Of a stretch of 57,877 nt of DNA, positions 24,208 through 32,364 are shown piece by piece; position 1 is the first letter of the stretch, and the number at the start of each line of letters is the position of its first letter. The notes beneath the pieces are model-generated. The model made no database searches, was not told where the DNA came from, and saw nothing but the letters and a program-made list of their open reading frames with translations. Origin of the DNA: Deltaproteobacteria bacterium (lineage in GTDB: Bacteria > Myxococcota_A > Polyangia > Nannocystales > Nannocystaceae); the NCBI GenBank assembly GCA_947492135.1, contig CANLQR010000001.1, positions 1-57,877 on the forward strand, read 5' to 3'. The translations under genes were made by a program, and so were the position numbers.

Positions 24208-24345
24208 GCGCAAAAGACCGGCCCTGGGGCCAACCATGGATTTTCGCGAGTGGGCGGGAACCCTAAGGCGGTGCCCCGCGTGGTCCTCGAGGTGCTCCCC
24301 GGATCCGACACAGATTTGGGCCCAGCCGGCCAAGGAACCCAGGCG

Positions 24346-25407
24346 ATGAACGCGGATCCGCTGGCGCTCGATCCCTGGTCCCACACTCCGGTCGTCCGTC
24401 GCGCCCTGCGGCGCCTGGGCGTCCCGCAAGAGGCTCTCGATGATGCAGTGCAGGATGTCTTCACGGTGCTGGTGCGTCGCGAAGCCGATTTCGATCGGAC
24501 GCGATCGCTGACCAACTGGCTGTGGGGCGTTGCGCGCGGCGTGGCCGCGACCCATCGGCGTTCGGGCTCTCGCCGCGCGCGTCTGCTCGAGGCACTCGCG
24601 AGCGCGCCGATCGAAGCACCCGATCTCGACGACGTGATCGCCCGTGCGGCGGCGACCGCTCGCGTCACCGAGTTCGTCGAGCGGTTGCCAGCCACACTGC
24701 GCGAGGTCTTTGTCCTTGCGCACGTGCATGGTCACAGCGGGCCCGAGATCGCGGCTGGGCTCGGCATCAACCTCAACACTGCGTATGCACGGATCCGAGC
24801 GGCGCGCATCCGCTTCGAGGCCGAGTTCGCGCCCCGCGAGACCACGTCGCTGGGCACACGCCTCATGCGGGCCTTCGCGCCAGTGTTCGCGGCGTCGTCG
24901 AAGTCGTTCGCAACCGCGAGCTTGAGCGCGTCGCTGGTGTGGGTCGGTGCGACCCTGCCGGTCGCCACGGTGCCGGTCACTGCGCCCACGGTGTCAGTGG
25001 CGGTGCAGGTGGCGCCCGTGGAGCTCACCGAGGCGCCGTCACGACCCGCGCGGACACGGACGACGTCGCCGGTGGCCAAGCAACCAGTCATGCTCGACGC
25101 CACGATCGCAACCGCGGCACTTGGCGTGGCACGGGTCGCCACGCCGACGGTTGGGCTTGCCGCCCCGCCCAAAGCGGCATCCACCAGGTTCGTCGCGGGC
25201 GACCAGGGCACCGACGAATCGGCCCGCCGCAGCGACGCCGGCGGTGTGACCTTCTACGACTTCGTCGAGGGCGATCGGGCCCACGGCGTGGTCCAGCGCC
25301 CCGAGGGCGCCCACATCGACGCGCACACCCGCGTGAAGTTTCCGAGCCTGATCTCGGTGCGCCCGCACTTCATGCCGGAGCTCGTTCGTCTCGCGAAGGA
25401 TCTGTAG
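24346..25407 (+). CDS. ECF-type RNA polymerase sigma factor with long C-terminal extension
   Basis: A 353-residue protein. The ATG at 24346 is preceded by AAGGA at about 10 bases. Region sigma2 covers residues 15-70 (DDAVQDVFTVLVRR, TNWLWGVARGVAATHRR) and sigma4 about 105-160 (RLPATLREVFVLAHVHGHSGPEIAAGLGI, then NLNTAYARIRAARIRF). Instead of ending near 180, as simple ECF factors do, it continues with a weakly hydrophobic Ala/Val stretch (about 195-225). A Pro/Thr linker and a short C-terminal block (VKFPSLISVRPHFMPEL) follow. Similar blocks occur after sigma domains in other myxobacterial ECF proteins as I recall them. The extension may tether or inhibit the sigma factor in place of a separate anti-sigma gene; none is adjacent. 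Confidence 0.82.
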   Translation: MNADPLALDPWSHTPVVRRALRRLGVPQEALDDAVQDVFTVLVRREADFDRTRSLTNWLWGVARGVAATHRRSGSRRARLLEALASAPIEAPDLDDVIARAAATARVTEFVERLPATLREVFVLAHVHGHSGPEIAAGLGINLNTAYARIRAARIRFEAEFAPRETTSLGTRLMRAFAPVFAASSKSFATASLSASLVWVGATLPVATVPVTAPTVSVAVQVAPVELTEAPSRPARTRTTSPVAKQPVMLDATIATAALGVARVATPTVGLAAPPKAASTRFVAGDQGTDESARRSDAGGVTFYDFVEGDRAHGVVQRPEGAHIDAHTRVKFPSLISVRPHFMPELVRLAKDL

Positions 25408-25478
25408 CGCAGGCTCGAGGGTGGGCGCACGCGAACCCAGCCGGCCCCAAAGCGAGGTACATTCGCGGCACACGCCGC

Positions 25479-26732
25479 ATGCGGATCTTGTACCTCTCGC
25501 AGTACTTCCCGCCGGAAATGGGGGCACCAGCGGCGCGGGTGTCCGAGCTCTCCGCCCGCTGGGTCGAGCGTGGACATGATGTCACCGTGCTCACCGGCAT
25601 GCCGAACCATCCCACCGGTGTGGTGCCCGAGGCCTATCGCCGTCATCTGATGTTGCGCGAAAAGTGGCGCGGCGTGTCGGTGTTGCGCACGTGGATCTAC
25701 GCCACGGCGAACAAAGGGGTGATGCGTCGCGGGCTCGCGTACGGCTCGTTCGCGGCGTCTTCCGTGGTGCTCGGCGCACTCGCGCGCGAGATGCGTCGCG
25801 CCGACGTCGTGGTCGCGACCTCTCCGCAGTTTTTCTGTGCACTCTCGGGCCTGGCACTCGCGCGGCTGTGGCGGGTGCCGTACGTGCTGGAGATCCGTGA
25901 TCTGTGGCCGCAGAGCATCGTCGAGGTCGGCGCCTTGCCGGCGTCGCATCCGATCGTGGGCACGCTGCGCCGACTCGAACGGATGGCCTACGCCCAGGCC
26001 GATCTGCTGGTCGGTGTCACCGATTCGTTCGCGCAGATCTGGCGCGACCAAGGCGTGGACCCCGACAAGATCAGGGTCGTGAAGAACGGCGTCGATCTCA
26101 CCGCGTTTCGTGCCGACATCGACGGAAGTGCGATGCGTCGCGAGCTCGGTGTGGGTTCGGCGTTCGTCGTTGGCTACATCGGTACCATCGGTATGGCTCA
26201 CGGACTCGGGACTCTGTTGGACGTGGCCGAGCAGCTGCGCGGTCACCAAGACATCGAGTTTGTCGTGGTGGGGGAGGGCGCCCAACGAGCGCAGCTCGAG
26301 GCCGACGCGGCTGCCCGTGGTTTGACCCGGGTTCGGTTCGTCGGCCAGCTCCCACGCGCCCGGATTCCCGAGGTTCTTGCCGCCACCGACCTCGCCGTGG
26401 TCATGCTCAAGGACACCCCGCTGTTCGAGACGGTGCTACCGTCGAAGCTGTTCGAGATCATGGGCTGCGCGCGACCACTGCTGCTCGCGGTCGGTGGCGA
26501 GGCCCGGCGGTTGGCGCAGGACGCGGGCTGCGGGTACATCGCGCCACCCGAGGATGTTGCCGCGATGACCGCGGCGATCCTCCGGGCAAAAGCCGAACCC
26601 GAGGACGCGCGGGCCCGCGGGCAGTCTGGCCGGCGTTTTGTTGAGCAGCACTTCGATCGGGTGGTGCTCGCCGATCGCTATCTCGACGAGCTGACCGGGC
26701 TTGCGGCACGCTGGCGACTAGCAGGCTGCTAG
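25479..26732 (+). CDS. GT4-family glycosyltransferase (WbuB-like)
   Basis: A 417-residue cytoplasmic or peripheral enzyme that transfers a sugar from a nucleotide donor. The start MRILYLSQYFPPE is the typical opening of WbuB/WcaI-like GT4 enzymes. Donor-domain features include YIGTIGMAHGL, FVVVGEGAQRAQLE and VRFVGQLPRARIPEVLAATD. The E-x7-E-type region is LPSKLFEIMGCARPLLLAV. The long hydrophobic segment near residue 130 (FFCALSGLALARLWRVPYVLEIRDLWP) matches the family. It ends 4 bases inside the convergent phosphatase-like gene. The polysaccharide deacetylase homologue nearby suggests surface polysaccharide or glycolipid assembly. Confidence 0.88.
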   Translation: MRILYLSQYFPPEMGAPAARVSELSARWVERGHDVTVLTGMPNHPTGVVPEAYRRHLMLREKWRGVSVLRTWIYATANKGVMRRGLAYGSFAASSVVLGALAREMRRADVVVATSPQFFCALSGLALARLWRVPYVLEIRDLWPQSIVEVGALPASHPIVGTLRRLERMAYAQADLLVGVTDSFAQIWRDQGVDPDKIRVVKNGVDLTAFRADIDGSAMRRELGVGSAFVVGYIGTIGMAHGLGTLLDVAEQLRGHQDIEFVVVGEGAQRAQLEADAAARGLTRVRFVGQLPRARIPEVLAATDLAVVMLKDTPLFETVLPSKLFEIMGCARPLLLAVGGEARRLAQDAGCGYIAPPEDVAAMTAAILRAKAEPEDARARGQSGRRFVEQHFDRVVLADRYLDELTGLAARWRLAGC

Positions 26733-28252
26733 CGGGATCGAGCCCAGCGTAGGGCCGCGGCCGCGCCCAGTCCGCCATGCACGACGCCGAAGGTCGCCGC
26801 CAGGAACGGGAAGAAAAGCACGAAGCGATGGGGCACGGGGAACGCCAGTGGCCACCCAAACGCGAAGACGTGGCCAAGCGAAAGGCCGATCGCGATCAGC
26901 GTGACCGTGGCCTGATCGGCCGCCCAGCGAGCGGGGTCGGCGAACACCCGCACATGCAACCACGCGGCAGCGATGGCCACACCGGCGCAGATGAGAAGTG
27001 ACGCGCGAATGAAAGGCACGCGCTCGTTGATCGACGTGTAGTCGAAGCTCCCGCGCACCACGACCCAGACCACGGCCGTGACCACCAGGGTGCCGGCAAT
27101 CCACACCAGTGACCCCGCGCCTTGCCGGGCTCCGAGACCGCGGATCCTCAGGGCGAAGCCCACCGCGGCCGCGAGCAGGGCCAGTGGCAGCGCGATCCGC
27201 CAGTACCGCGCGCGACGGGCGTGGTCGGCCAGCGCGTTCCAGGTCGGCGGCTGGCCGTCGTCGAGCCAACCCGCGAGCGCCTCGGCATTGCGTTGTCGAA
27301 AGGCGTCGATCGAACGCCGTCGATCCTCGACGTACTCGGCGTCGAGGCCCGTGAAGATCGTCCACAACGCGTCGAGGTCGTCGTCGAGCGCGCGCATGTT
27401 CCTCGGAAAACGCAGGCCCAGCGCGACCGCGACCGTCGGCGCCACGATCCTCGCATCGATCGCGGCTGCATCGCTGCGCACGGCAATCATGGGTCCGGCA
27501 ACGCACAGCAGCACGCCACGAATCTCGGGCTGCTGGGCACCGTGCCCGCCCGCATCGACGTGGCCATGATCGGCGGTGAACACGACGATCTCGCGCTGGA
27601 GATCGACGGTCTGCAGCCACGCCAGGGCCTCGGCGTCGACACGATCGACGGCGGCCCGGTACTCTGGCGACGCCGCTCCGAACGCATGCCCTGCGGTGTC
27701 CACGTACACCGGGTGGATCACCGTCACGTCGGTCCGTAGCTGCGCGGCGGCGTGAAACACATCCTCGTCCTTGGCGACCTCGACGGTGCGCGCAAAACCG
27801 GTAACAAAGAGCTGGTGCCACCACGGCAGGTGACTCGCCACGCCGACTTCGAGGCCGGCGGCCGTGGCCACCTGCCAGACCGACTCGGCACGCAGCGCGG
27901 AGGTCTCGTCGTTGTTCCGTGCGCCCGAGCGGTCGACCTCGAGGCCGGTGGACAACAGCGCGTAGATCGGACGAGACACCGTGTAGGTCCCGACGTCAGC
28001 GATGCGGCACTGGCCGTGTTCGCGTAGCCGAGCCACGGTTGCCATCGTGAGGGCCGAATCCGCCCGCAGGCCGTCGACGACCACCAGCGTCACGCGCGGC
28101 TGTGGCGACGGCAACGGGACGCGTACCGGGTCGACGACGTCGACCAAGAAATAGCCGTCGTGATCGGAAAGCCGCGGGATGTAGTTGGCACCGAGCCAGC
28201 CGGCGGCGCAGGCCACCACGATACAGAACAAAGCGAGGACCCACGGGCGCAT
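26729..28252 (-). CDS. Membrane alkaline-phosphatase-superfamily protein (PIG-N/phosphodiesterase-like)
   Basis: A 507-residue integral membrane protein. An N-terminal membrane helix (residues 3-22) is followed by an extracytoplasmic hydrolase domain of about 320 residues. Superfamily signatures are VTLVVVDGLRAD (first metal Asp) with the nucleophile expected shortly after, in the segment TYTVSRPIYALLSTG. VYVDTAGHAFGA and VVFTADHGHVDAGGHG supply metal-binding Asp and His residues. The C-terminal third has about five membrane helices. The arrangement resembles GPI ethanolamine-phosphate transferase-like and phosphoglycerol-transferase-like enzymes. It could modify a surface lipid or glycan with a phospho-group, but the substrate is unknown. 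It converges on the GT4 gene with a 4-base overlap. Confidence 0.8.
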   Translation of the reverse strand: MRPWVLALFCIVVACAAGWLGANYIPRLSDHDGYFLVDVVDPVRVPLPSPQPRVTLVVVDGLRADSALTMATVARLREHGQCRIADVGTYTVSRPIYALLSTGLEVDRSGARNNDETSALRAESVWQVATAAGLEVGVASHLPWWHQLFVTGFARTVEVAKDEDVFHAAAQLRTDVTVIHPVYVDTAGHAFGAASPEYRAAVDRVDAEALAWLQTVDLQREIVVFTADHGHVDAGGHGAQQPEIRGVLLCVAGPMIAVRSDAAAIDARIVAPTVAVALGLRFPRNMRALDDDLDALWTIFTGLDAEYVEDRRRSIDAFRQRNAEALAGWLDDGQPPTWNALADHARRARYWRIALPLALLAAAVGFALRIRGLGARQGAGSLVWIAGTLVVTAVVWVVVRGSFDYTSINERVPFIRASLLICAGVAIAAAWLHVRVFADPARWAADQATVTLIAIGLSLGHVFAFGWPLAFPVPHRFVLFFPFLAATFGVVHGGLGAAAALRWARSR

Positions 28253-28463
28253 CGTCGGTGCCTCCTAAGCACGCCGAGGCTAGCAGAGAAACCTCGATCG
28301 CGGCCGTGCTGGCCAAAGCCCGCGCGCTGCGGGTACATTTCGTCGCCCAACAGGACCTCCCGTCGATGATCGATCTTCGCTTGCGCGCCACCGCCAAACC
28401 CGTCGAAGCCCGCAGCCATGGGCAGCGTGGCGCTCGGATCCAGGGCAGCACAGGGGGGCGGCC
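28253..28463. other. Divergent intergenic region, nothing recognised
   Basis: 211 bases lie between divergent starts of the membrane phosphatase-like gene and the deacetylase homologue. No reading frame with protein-like composition, RNA or repeat is visible. Promoters for both genes must lie here. Confidence 0.4.
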
Positions 28464-29327
28464 GTGACGGCGTCGGAGCCCGAACGCGGTCGGGCCCGCG
28501 CGATCTTGTCGGTTCAACTCGAGGACGAGGTTCGCCTGGAGGGTCAGCGCGCAGGCATGGTCGCGCCCGGTGATCCGGCCCTGCTCGAGCGAAGGCTCGA
28601 TCGTGCGCTCGAGACCCTGCGGACCCTCGGCGCGCACGCGACGTTCTTCGCAGAGGGGCGCCTGGTCGCCGAGCTGTCCCGATCATGGTGGCCTACCGTG
28701 GTCGCCGAGCACGAACTCGGTTGTCAGGGGTTGTCGCGGACGATCGTCGGTCGGCTTGGGCCCGAGCAGTTTGCCGACGATGCCCGGCGTGGGCGCGAGG
28801 CGCTCGAGGACGCCGCGGCTGCGCCCGTGCTCACCTATCGCGCGCCAGAGTTCTCGGCCGACGGCTGCGATCCATGGTTTGGTGAGGGCCTCGCCGCAGC
28901 GGGTTATCGCACCGACGCATCGCGACGAGTCGCGGCCCTGCCCGAACACGCGATCGCCGGGTGCTATGCGCTCGAGGGCGCGGGCGATGCCGTCATCGAG
29001 GTCCCGCTGCCCATGCTCCCGGCGAATCTTCCGATCGCCGGCCAGCGGGTGATGTTTCTCGGAAGTGCGGCGTTTCGCATGCTGCCGTTGCCGACCCTGC
29101 GCGTGGCCTTCGAGCTCGCGGAGCAGCAGGGCTTCATCCCGCAGGTGGTGTTGCAGCTAGGGGATCTGGATCCGCAGGGGCCCCAGGCCTACAGCGCAGA
29201 CACCTCGACGTGGCGGAGCCGGATCGACCAGCTGTGGCGCAGTACCGGGCGCGGCGGGGTGATGGCGAAGCTGCAGCAGCTCACGTGGCGCTGGAAGTTC
29301 GACACGGTGGCGTCCGTTCGGCCGTAG
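28464..29327 (+). CDS. Polysaccharide-deacetylase homologue with lost metal-binding residues
   Basis: A 287-residue cytoplasmic protein. GTG start with an aggggggc ribosome site a few bases upstream. The framework is that of the short NodB-like deacetylases found in polysaccharide clusters. It shows a SV-x-x-E-D-E-V opening, LRTLGAHATFFAEGRLV, EHELGCQGLSR, LTYRAPEFSADG and the C-terminal FRMLPLPTLRVAFELAEQQG. The functional positions are altered. The usual D-x-E-D motif reads Q18-L-E-D. The metal-binding H-x3/4-H motif (S/C-H-G-Y-x-H) reads C-Q88-G-L-S-R92. The C-terminal catalytic-His segment (Y-L-H-P-W-E) reads V-L-Q-L-G-D. The fold is therefore kept while all expected His ligands are missing. 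It is probably not a metal-dependent deacetylase; a structural or binding role is inferred. Confidence 0.75.
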   Translation: MTASEPERGRARAILSVQLEDEVRLEGQRAGMVAPGDPALLERRLDRALETLRTLGAHATFFAEGRLVAELSRSWWPTVVAEHELGCQGLSRTIVGRLGPEQFADDARRGREALEDAAAAPVLTYRAPEFSADGCDPWFGEGLAAAGYRTDASRRVAALPEHAIAGCYALEGAGDAVIEVPLPMLPANLPIAGQRVMFLGSAAFRMLPLPTLRVAFELAEQQGFIPQVVLQLGDLDPQGPQAYSADTSTWRSRIDQLWRSTGRGGVMAKLQQLTWRWKFDTVASVRP

Positions 29328-29330
29328 GGC

Positions 29331-30428
29331 ATGCTCACGTCCATGACACGACCAACGCACGCAACGCCGGTGACCGTGGCTCCTGTCCACCTCGACCGAG
29401 CGCGCGCTTGGGTTCTCGCCGTCGTCGCCGTCGTCGCCGTCGTGACCGTGATGGCCTGCACCGATGACGGCGGCGCGGTGACCAACGACCCGACCGACGC
29501 GACCACAGGCGACACCACCACGACCGGGTCAACCGGGTCAACCACCACGGGCGTCGATAGCAGCTCGGCGGCCGACACCAGCACGACCGGCGGTCCCGCT
29601 GTGCCCGCGCTAGGCCCGTGGCGCGTGATGACCTTCAACGTGATGTGCTCGAGCTGCACGCCCGACGGCTTCGAGCCCTGGGACCTGCGAGTGCCGCACA
29701 TGGGGGACACGATCCGGCGCCACGACCCCGACCTTCTGGGTACCCAAGAGCTGTTCACTGGCGCGGAGGTCGAGGAACTCGAGGCCGAACTGCCGGGCTA
29801 CACCAGCGTCTGGTTCGCAAAGCCGACGCCCGACAACCTCGACTACGCCGATGCTGCGATCTTCTATCGCACCGAGCTGTTCGAGGAAGTCGAGCACGGG
29901 TTCTACTGGCTGTCGCCCAAGCCTGATACCGCCTATTCCACGGGTTTTGCCGCGCCGCAGCTGCCCCGGCTGGTGGTGTGGGCTCGCCTGCGTGCGCTCG
30001 CCGAGGACTACGAGTTGGTGTTCGCCACCACCCACTTCGACAACAACGCGCCGTCGCAGGAACTCAGCGCCCCCGTGGTACTCGAGCGCACCGCCGCGCT
30101 CGGGGATGAGCTACCGGTCATCATGGTGGGCGACTACAATTCGCAGACCAACGATCTCGCGTACGAGATCCTGACCACCGGGGTCGATGGCTCGGGCCCG
30201 CGCTTCGAGGACGCGTTCGCGCTGTCCGAGCAGTGGCGCCAGGACACCAACCTCGACCCCGCGCCGCAGTACGATCCCGCGTCGCGGATCGATCATGTGT
30301 TTGTCGCCGGGGCGCCGTGGACCGCCAGCGATTGGGCAGTCGATCAGTGGGGCTACGGCCCGACCATGATGTACACGTCGGACCACTTCGCGATCTCGGT
30401 CGAGCTCGCGGTTCCACCGCCCGGCTGA
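29331..30428 (+). CDS. Endonuclease/exonuclease/phosphatase (EEP) fold lipoprotein
   Basis: A 365-residue protein; an alternative ATG 4 codons downstream is equally possible. A hydrophobic core ending VTVMACTDD is a good lipobox, followed by a Thr/Asp/Gly-rich linker (residues 45-90). The rest is an EEP domain: WRVMTFNVMCSSC, the metal Glu in LLGTQELF, VFATTHFDNNAPSQE, VIMVGDYNSQTND (D and N), RIDHVFVAG and a final SDHFAI. All canonical catalytic positions appear intact, so it should be a secreted metal-dependent phosphodiesterase, perhaps acting on nucleic acid, sugar-phosphate or phospholipid substrates. It follows the deacetylase homologue with only 3 bases between stop and start. Confidence 0.88.
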   Translation: MLTSMTRPTHATPVTVAPVHLDRARAWVLAVVAVVAVVTVMACTDDGGAVTNDPTDATTGDTTTTGSTGSTTTGVDSSSAADTSTTGGPAVPALGPWRVMTFNVMCSSCTPDGFEPWDLRVPHMGDTIRRHDPDLLGTQELFTGAEVEELEAELPGYTSVWFAKPTPDNLDYADAAIFYRTELFEEVEHGFYWLSPKPDTAYSTGFAAPQLPRLVVWARLRALAEDYELVFATTHFDNNAPSQELSAPVVLERTAALGDELPVIMVGDYNSQTNDLAYEILTTGVDGSGPRFEDAFALSEQWRQDTNLDPAPQYDPASRIDHVFVAGAPWTASDWAVDQWGYGPTMMYTSDHFAISVELAVPPPG

Positions 30429-30444
30429 TGCCTGTGGGGACGCC

Positions 30445-32364
30445 TCACTCGCCCAGGGTCGCCATTGCCAGCGCGACCTGACGGTCGTGTTCGCGGGCGG
30501 GATCGTGGATCGCCAGACCCATCCGTACCGTCCGCTCGAGCAGCGATTTCGCCTCGAGGAGGCGATGAAAGAGGGCAGCGCGCTGGTCCTCGAGGACGCG
30601 GAGGCGATCGAGTCCATCGAGGATCGGCGCACGGACCTCGGTGGTCTCACGGCGGGCCTCGGATGCCCCGAGTGCGCGCACCATCGCACCCTCGTCGAGG
30701 GCCGCGAGCTCGGTGCCGATCCGCTGGAGTTCGTCGACGTGGCGCTCGACCGCAGCGATCAGCGGATGAAGTGGCTCGGTGAGCACCGCGACCTCTCGGG
30801 CTTGATCGCCCAGCAGCGCTGCCCGGTGATCGACCAGCCGCTGCACGAGCAGTGCAAGCTCGCCGACGACCCCGCGAACGTCCCCAGGCACCTCGCCGGC
30901 GAGCAGCTTGGCGAGTCGCGCCACCAACGGATCGGACGCGGGCAACGCAGCCGGCCGTTCACGCAGTCGATAGTGCGCGTGGGTCTTGCTCGCCGAAATC
31001 TGCTCGCTGGCCACCGCGGTCAGGGCAAACAGTCCGGCCATGGCCGGCCCGATGATCCACCACGACGACACGCCGAACGCGGCGACGGCGAACGCGAGCA
31101 CCACCGTCACCGCGACCAGTCCCATCATCATGAATGCCGTCCGGACGGTGGCGGTCGGTCGCACGATGCGCATGCGCACACCGTGTTCGGAGGCCTGCTG
31201 CGCCAGCGTCTCGGCGGTCTCGCGGGTCAATCGATTGAACAGGCGCGCCGGCAAGCGGATGCGCTGGCCGCGTTCTTCCTGCGAGTACATGTGAACCGAG
31301 CCGATCAGGAACTCCGGGTTGCGAATCGGTTGCGCGGAAACATCCCCGAGAAATCCCTGCAACCACTTCAGCGGGGAAGCCTCTTCGTTGAGCTTGAGAA
31401 CATCCAACGAGAACGCGCGCTCGCCTTCGGGTGCATGCTCGAAGCGCACGGCGATACGTCCGCACTTCAAACACAACCGCTGGCCAACCCGCAGATTGGT
31501 GCCGCAGTGCTGGCACACCGTGGTTTCGTCGGTATCCCACAGCGCCCAGCCGCCGCGGAGCACCCACGCGACATCGGCCATGCTGCTCGGTCGCCGCGAC
31601 AAATCGGGCGAAAGACACCGTGCGAGCAGCTCTTCGAGCACCTCGGGTGCGTCGGGTCGCAGCCGACGCAGCGCGGGCAACCGATCGTGTTCGGCGAGCA
31701 GCGGGGGCCCATCGCCGAACGGCAGGCTGCCGGTCAGCGCTTGCCACATCATCACGCCCACGCTCCACATGTCCGAGCGTTGATCGACAGCGGTGCGCAG
31801 CAGTTGCTCGGGTGCGACGTAGGACGATCCGCGCAGCAGCAGGCTCGAGGCGGTGTGGCTGGACAGCACGTCGACCCGCGCGAGGCCAATGTCGACCAGC
31901 ACCACATGGCCGCCAGACATGTACACGACCTGCTCGGGCCGCAGGTCACGGAGCACCACGGCCTGCGAATGCACGGCGAAGACCGCGTCGGCGAACGCGG
32001 CGAATCGCGTGGCGACCTCGTCCAGCGGCAAGGGCGCTCGCACCAGAAGCTCCGCGAGGCTCTCACCCTCGGGGTCGAGGCGAACCCGCCACGGCGCCAC
32101 GGCGTCCTTGTCTCTGGGGTCGGGCATGGGTCCGGCCGCGACCGTCGGAGCCACACTGTGGGCGGTCAGTGCCATGACCCGCTCGACATCGCGGACGTAG
32201 CGGCGCCGGATCGAGAGGTCGCGGGCGAGATCAGGCGCAAGCTGCCCGACCACCGCAAGTCGGCCATCATCGAGGCGAGCCTGCCAGCGCGTCTCGGTGC
32301 CGACATCGGACGCCGGCGACGTCACAGTGTGCCCCAGGGGCAAGAACGGCAGGGTTTGGGTCAT
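30445..32364 (-). CDS. Predicted pseudokinase with zinc ribbon and two membrane segments
   Basis: A 639-residue paralogue of the gene it overlaps. Its ATG shares ATGA with the upstream stop, which implies translational coupling. The kinase-like domain (about 10-260) lacks a glycine loop, and the beta3 Lys position reads AVVGQ. The catalytic loop is LRDLRPEQ (D140 kept; His, Lys and Asn replaced) and DFG is DIG (D158). The end of the activation segment (SSYVAPEQ) and the DMWSVGVMMW helix are conserved. A CxxC...CxxC zinc ribbon (CQHCGTNLRVGQRLCLKCG) follows at about 285. Two adjacent hydrophobic helices come at about 410-455, then a long helical C-terminus. The missing ATP-anchoring Lys suggests a non-catalytic partner of the neighbouring kinase. 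Confidence 0.8.
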   Translation of the reverse strand: MTQTLPFLPLGHTVTSPASDVGTETRWQARLDDGRLAVVGQLAPDLARDLSIRRRYVRDVERVMALTAHSVAPTVAAGPMPDPRDKDAVAPWRVRLDPEGESLAELLVRAPLPLDEVATRFAAFADAVFAVHSQAVVLRDLRPEQVVYMSGGHVVLVDIGLARVDVLSSHTASSLLLRGSSYVAPEQLLRTAVDQRSDMWSVGVMMWQALTGSLPFGDGPPLLAEHDRLPALRRLRPDAPEVLEELLARCLSPDLSRRPSSMADVAWVLRGGWALWDTDETTVCQHCGTNLRVGQRLCLKCGRIAVRFEHAPEGERAFSLDVLKLNEEASPLKWLQGFLGDVSAQPIRNPEFLIGSVHMYSQEERGQRIRLPARLFNRLTRETAETLAQQASEHGVRMRIVRPTATVRTAFMMMGLVAVTVVLAFAVAAFGVSSWWIIGPAMAGLFALTAVASEQISASKTHAHYRLRERPAALPASDPLVARLAKLLAGEVPGDVRGVVGELALLVQRLVDHRAALLGDQAREVAVLTEPLHPLIAAVERHVDELQRIGTELAALDEGAMVRALGASEARRETTEVRAPILDGLDRLRVLEDQRAALFHRLLEAKSLLERTVRMGLAIHDPAREHDRQVALAMATLGE

